The translations under genes and the position numbers were made by a program. Below are positions 12,459 through 15,330 of a stretch of 15,330 bases of DNA, in pieces. The notes under the pieces are model-generated. The model was not told where the DNA came from, searched no databases, and worked only from the letters and a program-made list of their open reading frames with translations. The stretch lies in NCBI GenBank assembly GCA_020024395.1, contig JAHHTV010000016.1:1-15330 (forward strand), read 5' to 3'. The DNA comes from Anaerotignum sp. (GTDB lineage: Bacteria; Bacillota; Clostridia; Lachnospirales; Anaerotignaceae). Within the stretch, counting starts at the first letter, position 1, and every line of letters starts with the position of its first letter.

Positions 12459-13478
12459 ATGAAAAAGAAAATATTTGCTTTATTTTTGACAGCAGCTATG
12501 GCATTGGGTATGACAGCTTGCGGTAGTAACGAAACAAAACAGCAAGAAAATGATGCGGCACAATTGGAAGATTTTACATTGGTGTTGGACTGGTATCCAA
12601 ATGCCATACATGGTTTTTTGTATGATGCCATAGAAAAAGGGTATTTTGCAGAAGAAGGATTGAACTTGGTGATACAATTTCCTTCCAATCCCAATGATGG
12701 CATTTCTTTGCCTGCGGCAAAAAAAGCAGATGCAGGTATGTATTATCTGCAAGATGCCATATTGACAGCAACAGAAGAAAATGTACCAGTTGTTTCCATA
12801 GGGGCAATCGTACAAGAGCCTTTGAATGTTGTCATTGCATTGGAAGAAAGTGGTATCAAAGAGCCAAAAGATTTGGTAGGCAAAAAAATCGGTTATGGTG
12901 GTACAGTATTGGCAGAGGCACAACTGAACGCAATATTGGAAGAAGCGGGGTTGACAACAGACGATTGCGAGTTTATTGATGTCGGTTTTGATTTGATGTC
13001 TGCATTGACAACAGGACAGGTAGACGCAACCACTGGTAATATGGTCAACCATGAAGCACCACAGATGGAAGAACAAGGTTTTGCAGTAAACTATTTCTAT
13101 CCAACACAATATGGTGTGCCATCTATGTATGAAATGATATTTTTAGCAAATAAAGATGCAGTTGCACAAAATCCTGAAAAATATCAAAAGTTTTTGAGAG
13201 CGTGTCAAAAAGGTTTTGCAGATATGAAACAAAATCCTGATGAAGTATTGCAAATATTGTTTGATAACCAAAATGAGGCAAATTTCCCATTGTCTGAAAA
13301 TGTAGAACGCAAAAGCATGGAAATGTTGTTGCCTGTTATGGAAACAGAAAATGGAAAATTCTTACATCAAGAAGTGAGTGTATGGCAAGAAAATGCAGAT
13401 TGGTTATATGAAAAAGGCGTATTGTCTGAAAAAACAGATGTTTCCGATATGGTTGTAAATGTTTTGGAAACAGAATAA
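12459..13478 (+). CDS. thiY: Substrate-binding lipoprotein of the ThiXYZ transporter (NMT1/THI5-like)
   Basis: 339 residues from ATG 12459 with AAAGGAGA 10 bases upstream; an upstream ATG in this frame lies inside thiX with no ribosome site. The signal peptide with lipobox GMTAC (Cys21) anchors it to the outer face of the membrane. The mature part begins with FTLVLDWYPNAIHGFLYDAI (39-58) and GYFAEEGL (61-68), the hallmark of the NMT1/THI5-like fold that binds HMP-type pyrimidines such as formylaminopyrimidine. The order tenA-thiZ-thiX-thiY behind a TPP riboswitch supports pyrimidine uptake. Which pyrimidine it binds, HMP or formylaminopyrimidine, cannot be read from the sequence. Confidence 0.93.
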   Translation: MKKKIFALFLTAAMALGMTACGSNETKQQENDAAQLEDFTLVLDWYPNAIHGFLYDAIEKGYFAEEGLNLVIQFPSNPNDGISLPAAKKADAGMYYLQDAILTATEENVPVVSIGAIVQEPLNVVIALEESGIKEPKDLVGKKIGYGGTVLAEAQLNAILEEAGLTTDDCEFIDVGFDLMSALTTGQVDATTGNMVNHEAPQMEEQGFAVNYFYPTQYGVPSMYEMIFLANKDAVAQNPEKYQKFLRACQKGFADMKQNPDEVLQILFDNQNEANFPLSENVERKSMEMLLPVMETENGKFLHQEVSVWQENADWLYEKGVLSEKTDVSDMVVNVLETE

Positions 13479-13487
13479 ATGAAATGA

Positions 13488-13540
13488 AAAAACCAATGGA
13501 TGTATCGAAATTTTGGTATTTCCATTGGTTTTTATTTTTT
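13488..13540 (+). terminator. Intrinsic terminator of the thiamine salvage operon
   Basis: A perfect 13-bp stem (AAAAACCAATGGA, 13488-13500, with TCCATTGGTTTTT, 13521-13533) encloses a 20-base loop and runs into a T-rich tract. It starts 9 bases after the thiY stop. Confidence 0.88.
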
Positions 13541-13565
13541 TGTGGAAAATTGCGATTGTGATACA

Positions 13566-13595
13566 TTGAAAATATGGTTGTGTATACGGTATAAT
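13566..13595 (+). promoter_or_regulatory. Sigma-A promoter for the dehydrogenase/YihY genes
   Basis: TTGAAA (13566-13571) and a perfect TATAAT (13590-13595) are 18 bases apart, about 32 bases upstream of ATG 13628. This makes the two downstream genes a separate unit from the thiamine operon. Confidence 0.75.
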
Positions 13596-13627
13596 CGGAA
13601 CAGAACAGCAATGGGAGGTTTTGATAT

Positions 13628-14380
13628 ATGCGTGCTTTGATTACAGGGGCAACAGGTGGTATAGGACAGGCGTTTGCAATGTTATTGGCAAAACAAGGTG
13701 TTGCATTGATTTTGACAGGCAGAAATACAGAAAAACTCAAACAAATGCAAATGCATTTGCATACAGATGTGCAAATCATATCTGCGGATTTATCAAATAT
13801 TGCAGAATGTTATGGCTTATATGAAACATTAAAAAATGAAAATATTGATATTGTCATAAACAATGCAGGTGTTGGCGTTGTGGGTATGTTCTGGGAAACA
13901 GATGGTAAAAAAGAATTGGATATGCTGGCTTTGAATGTGCAAGCTGTACATATACTTACCAAATTGTTTTTGCAAGATTTTCGCAAAAGAAATTATGGGT
14001 ATATCTTAAATGTGGCATCTTCGGCAGGATTTACGGCAGGGCCTTGTATGGCTGCTTATTATGCAGGGAAAAGCTATGTGTTGCGGTTGACACAAGCCAT
14101 TGCTGAAGAATTGCGACAAGAAAAAAGTCGTGTGCGGGTTTCTGTGCTTTGTGCAGGCCCTGTGGATACGGATTTTAACCGCAATGCAGCGGCGGTTTCT
14201 GCTGTCAAAGGCATATCGCCCAAAAAAGCTGCAAAAGAGGGATTAAAGGGTTTATTTGGCGGTAAAACGGTGATATTACCAGATAGAACAACAAAATTGG
14301 TATATATCATGCAAAAATATCTGCCTATGCATATTGTGACCACTTGTAACTATCATATTCAAAAACGAAAAAGAGGTTGA
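13628..14380 (+). CDS. Short-chain dehydrogenase/reductase (SDR), NAD(P)-dependent
   Basis: 250 residues from ATG 13628 with GGGAGG 9 bases upstream. It is a classical SDR: the nucleotide-binding TGATGGIG (6-13), basic GR at 31-32 suggesting NADP(H), the ADLS acidic site (53-56), NNAG (78-81), LNV with N103, the catalytic serine in VASSAG (129-134), and YxxxK with Y144 and K148. The region GPVDTDFN after the active site is also normal. The C-terminus is basic (HIQKRKRG). The substrate is unknown; the overall look is of the YqjQ/DltE-like SDR group. It ends 4 bases before the YihY-type gene. Confidence 0.93.
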   Translation: MRALITGATGGIGQAFAMLLAKQGVALILTGRNTEKLKQMQMHLHTDVQIISADLSNIAECYGLYETLKNENIDIVINNAGVGVVGMFWETDGKKELDMLALNVQAVHILTKLFLQDFRKRNYGYILNVASSAGFTAGPCMAAYYAGKSYVLRLTQAIAEELRQEKSRVRVSVLCAGPVDTDFNRNAAAVSAVKGISPKKAAKEGLKGLFGGKTVILPDRTTKLVYIMQKYLPMHIVTTCNYHIQKRKRG

Positions 14381-14384
14381 CCAT

Positions 14385-15242
14385 ATGGATTGGAAAAAAA
14401 TACCCAAAAGAAAATGGCAAAAGTTGATTTATTTTACTGTTTTCGGATACTTTGAAAATAATATTGGCAGAACAGCCGCCGCAATGACGTATTATTTGTT
14501 GTTTGCGATATTTCCGTTTTTAATATTTGTCACTTCATTGTTGGGGCTTTTGGATTTGCCTATGCTGACATTGGAAGGACAAATTACAAAATTTTTGCCA
14601 GCTGATGTTGTGGGATTGCTAAATCTCATCATCACACATATTACAGAAAACAGCAATAATGCATTGTTGACATTTGGTTTGGTATTTACGGTGTGGTTTC
14701 CGTTACGTGCGGTTTCCAATTTGATGAAAGCAGTCAATGATATTTATGAAGGTGGTATCAATGGCGTGCATTATTTGCGTACAGGGATTATTACTATTTT
14801 GATGATTGTGTTGATACCAGTGCTTGTGATATTGCTGCTTTTGGGGGAAAGATTATTGCATTTTGTTTCTGAATATGTGCCATTGGCACCAGATTTTATT
14901 GATGGTTTTACAAAAATGCGTTTTTTCCCTATGGCAATGGCATTGCTTTTTGTGTTGTCTGCCATTTATTATCTTTCTCCTGCACAAAAGCAGCCACCAC
15001 GGTATGTATTGCCAGGGGCGTTGATGGCAGTTGTGATATGGATATTGTTCTCATTCATATTTTCTATTTATGTGAACCAAGTAGGGCGATATTCTGTGAT
15101 ATATGGTTCAATTGGTGTTATCATTGCGTTATTGGTTTGGCTGAATTTCAGCATGATGACTATGCTAATGGGTGCTGTATTTAATGTGGCAATCAAAAAA
15201 ACATTTCAAAAAGAAACAGAAAAAAATCTCCTATCTACATAA
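14385..15242 (+). CDS. YihY/virulence factor BrkB-family membrane protein
   Basis: 285 residues with six membrane segments. The family signature is at the start: NNIGRTAAAMTYYLLFAIFP (26-45), followed by FLIFVTSLLG; WFPLRAVSNLMKAVNDIYE is the conserved loop after the second segment, and LPGALMAVVIWILFSFIF with YVNQVGRYSVIYGSIGVII forms the last third. The family was once called RNase BN in error; its role is unsettled, with transport or envelope functions proposed. AAGAGG inside the end of the dehydrogenase gene is the ribosome site, so the two genes are co-translated. The last codons form the left arm of the terminator. Confidence 0.93.
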   Translation: MDWKKIPKRKWQKLIYFTVFGYFENNIGRTAAAMTYYLLFAIFPFLIFVTSLLGLLDLPMLTLEGQITKFLPADVVGLLNLIITHITENSNNALLTFGLVFTVWFPLRAVSNLMKAVNDIYEGGINGVHYLRTGIITILMIVLIPVLVILLLLGERLLHFVSEYVPLAPDFIDGFTKMRFFPMAMALLFVLSAIYYLSPAQKQPPRYVLPGALMAVVIWILFSFIFSIYVNQVGRYSVIYGSIGVIIALLVWLNFSMMTMLMGAVFNVAIKKTFQKETEKNLLST

Positions 15243-15259
15243 AAAGATAGGAGATTTTT
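15222..15259. terminator. Terminator after the YihY-type gene, overlapping its stop codon; possibly bidirectional
   Basis: A perfect 15-bp stem (15222-15236 with 15245-15259) closes an 8-base loop that contains most of the stop codon. A-run and T-run ends on both arms would let it act in both directions. The left arm codes for the last residues of the protein. Confidence 0.9.
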
Positions 15260-15282
15260 GATATTTTATATGGATTTGATAA

Positions 15283-15330
15283 TTATTTCAAAATATAAAC
15301 CATAACATTTCTAACGCCCCAAGAATAGGC
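15283..15330 (-). CDS. Possible C-terminal end of a converging gene at the right edge
   Basis: On the minus strand the last 48 bases read AYSWGVRNVMVYILK followed by TAA (15285-15283). The residue mix is protein-like, and the bidirectional terminator next to it would suit a converging gene. Only 15 residues are visible, and another frame (ending LGALEMLWFIF before a TGA) is also open, so this is tentative. No family can be named. Confidence 0.3.
   Translation of the reverse strand, partial: AYSWGVRNVMVYILK

Noticed and set aside
12480..13109. 209-codon open frame on the minus strand inside thiY
   Set aside because: It is antisense to a clear binding-protein gene and has an extreme Cys/Ile/Gln composition, as expected for a shadow frame.

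Overview
The window is AT-rich, low-GC Gram-positive DNA, most likely from a spore-forming anaerobic member of the Clostridia (Lachnospirales-like). The grounds are a GerW/YtfJ sporulation gene, a DUF2953 gene, two lipoproteins with Bacillota-type lipoboxes, strong AGGAGG-type ribosome sites and short intergenic gaps. I see no rRNA, tRNA, CRISPR array, transposase or phage gene. Taxonomy is inferred from gene content only.

Layout. (A) Positions 1-3560, minus strand: one compact operon from a good extended -10 promoter near 3532-3560. It encodes an unrecognised 100-residue protein, a DUF2953 membrane-anchored protein with a Pro/Gln/Lys-rich linker, GerW, a Card1/Can2-like protein (CARF-like N-terminus plus PD-(D/E)XK nuclease domain) and a TetR regulator that runs off the left edge. 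No cas gene is present. (B) Positions 3590-4944, minus strand: a lipoprotein with four 11-residue amphipathic repeats, two half-size TSUP (TauE/SafE) membrane proteins and a 56-residue protein, closed by a perfect hairpin terminator. (C) Positions 5127-8647, plus strand: malQ (GH77 4-alpha-glucanotransferase) and asnB (glutamine-dependent asparagine synthetase), ending at a terminator shared with the converging operon. (D) Positions 8650-9900, minus strand: a two-gene ThrE-type amino acid exporter whose first gene has a TAG stop in its expected N-terminus. (E) Positions 10062-13533, plus strand: promoter, TPP riboswitch, intrinsic terminator, tenA, thiZ, thiX, thiY, terminator. This is a thiamine-pyrimidine salvage operon. 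(F) Positions 13566-15259, plus strand: promoter, a short-chain dehydrogenase, a YihY/BrkB-family membrane protein and a terminator. The tail of a possible minus-strand gene lies at the right edge.

How the parts work together. In (E), low thiamine pyrophosphate should leave the riboswitch 3' strand free to pair with the terminator's left arm and allow transcription. ThiXYZ would then import a pyrimidine precursor, and TenA would hydrolyse an aminopyrimidine to HMP. In (D), the two ThrE halves probably form one exporter. In (B), the two TSUP halves probably form one transporter, with the repeat lipoprotein on the outer face of the membrane.

The most notable items are the Card1-like effector inside a sporulation-gene operon without CRISPR-cas, the amber codon at the start of the ThrE gene, the legible antiterminator/terminator switch of the TPP riboswitch, and the repeat lipoprotein linked to a split TSUP carrier.
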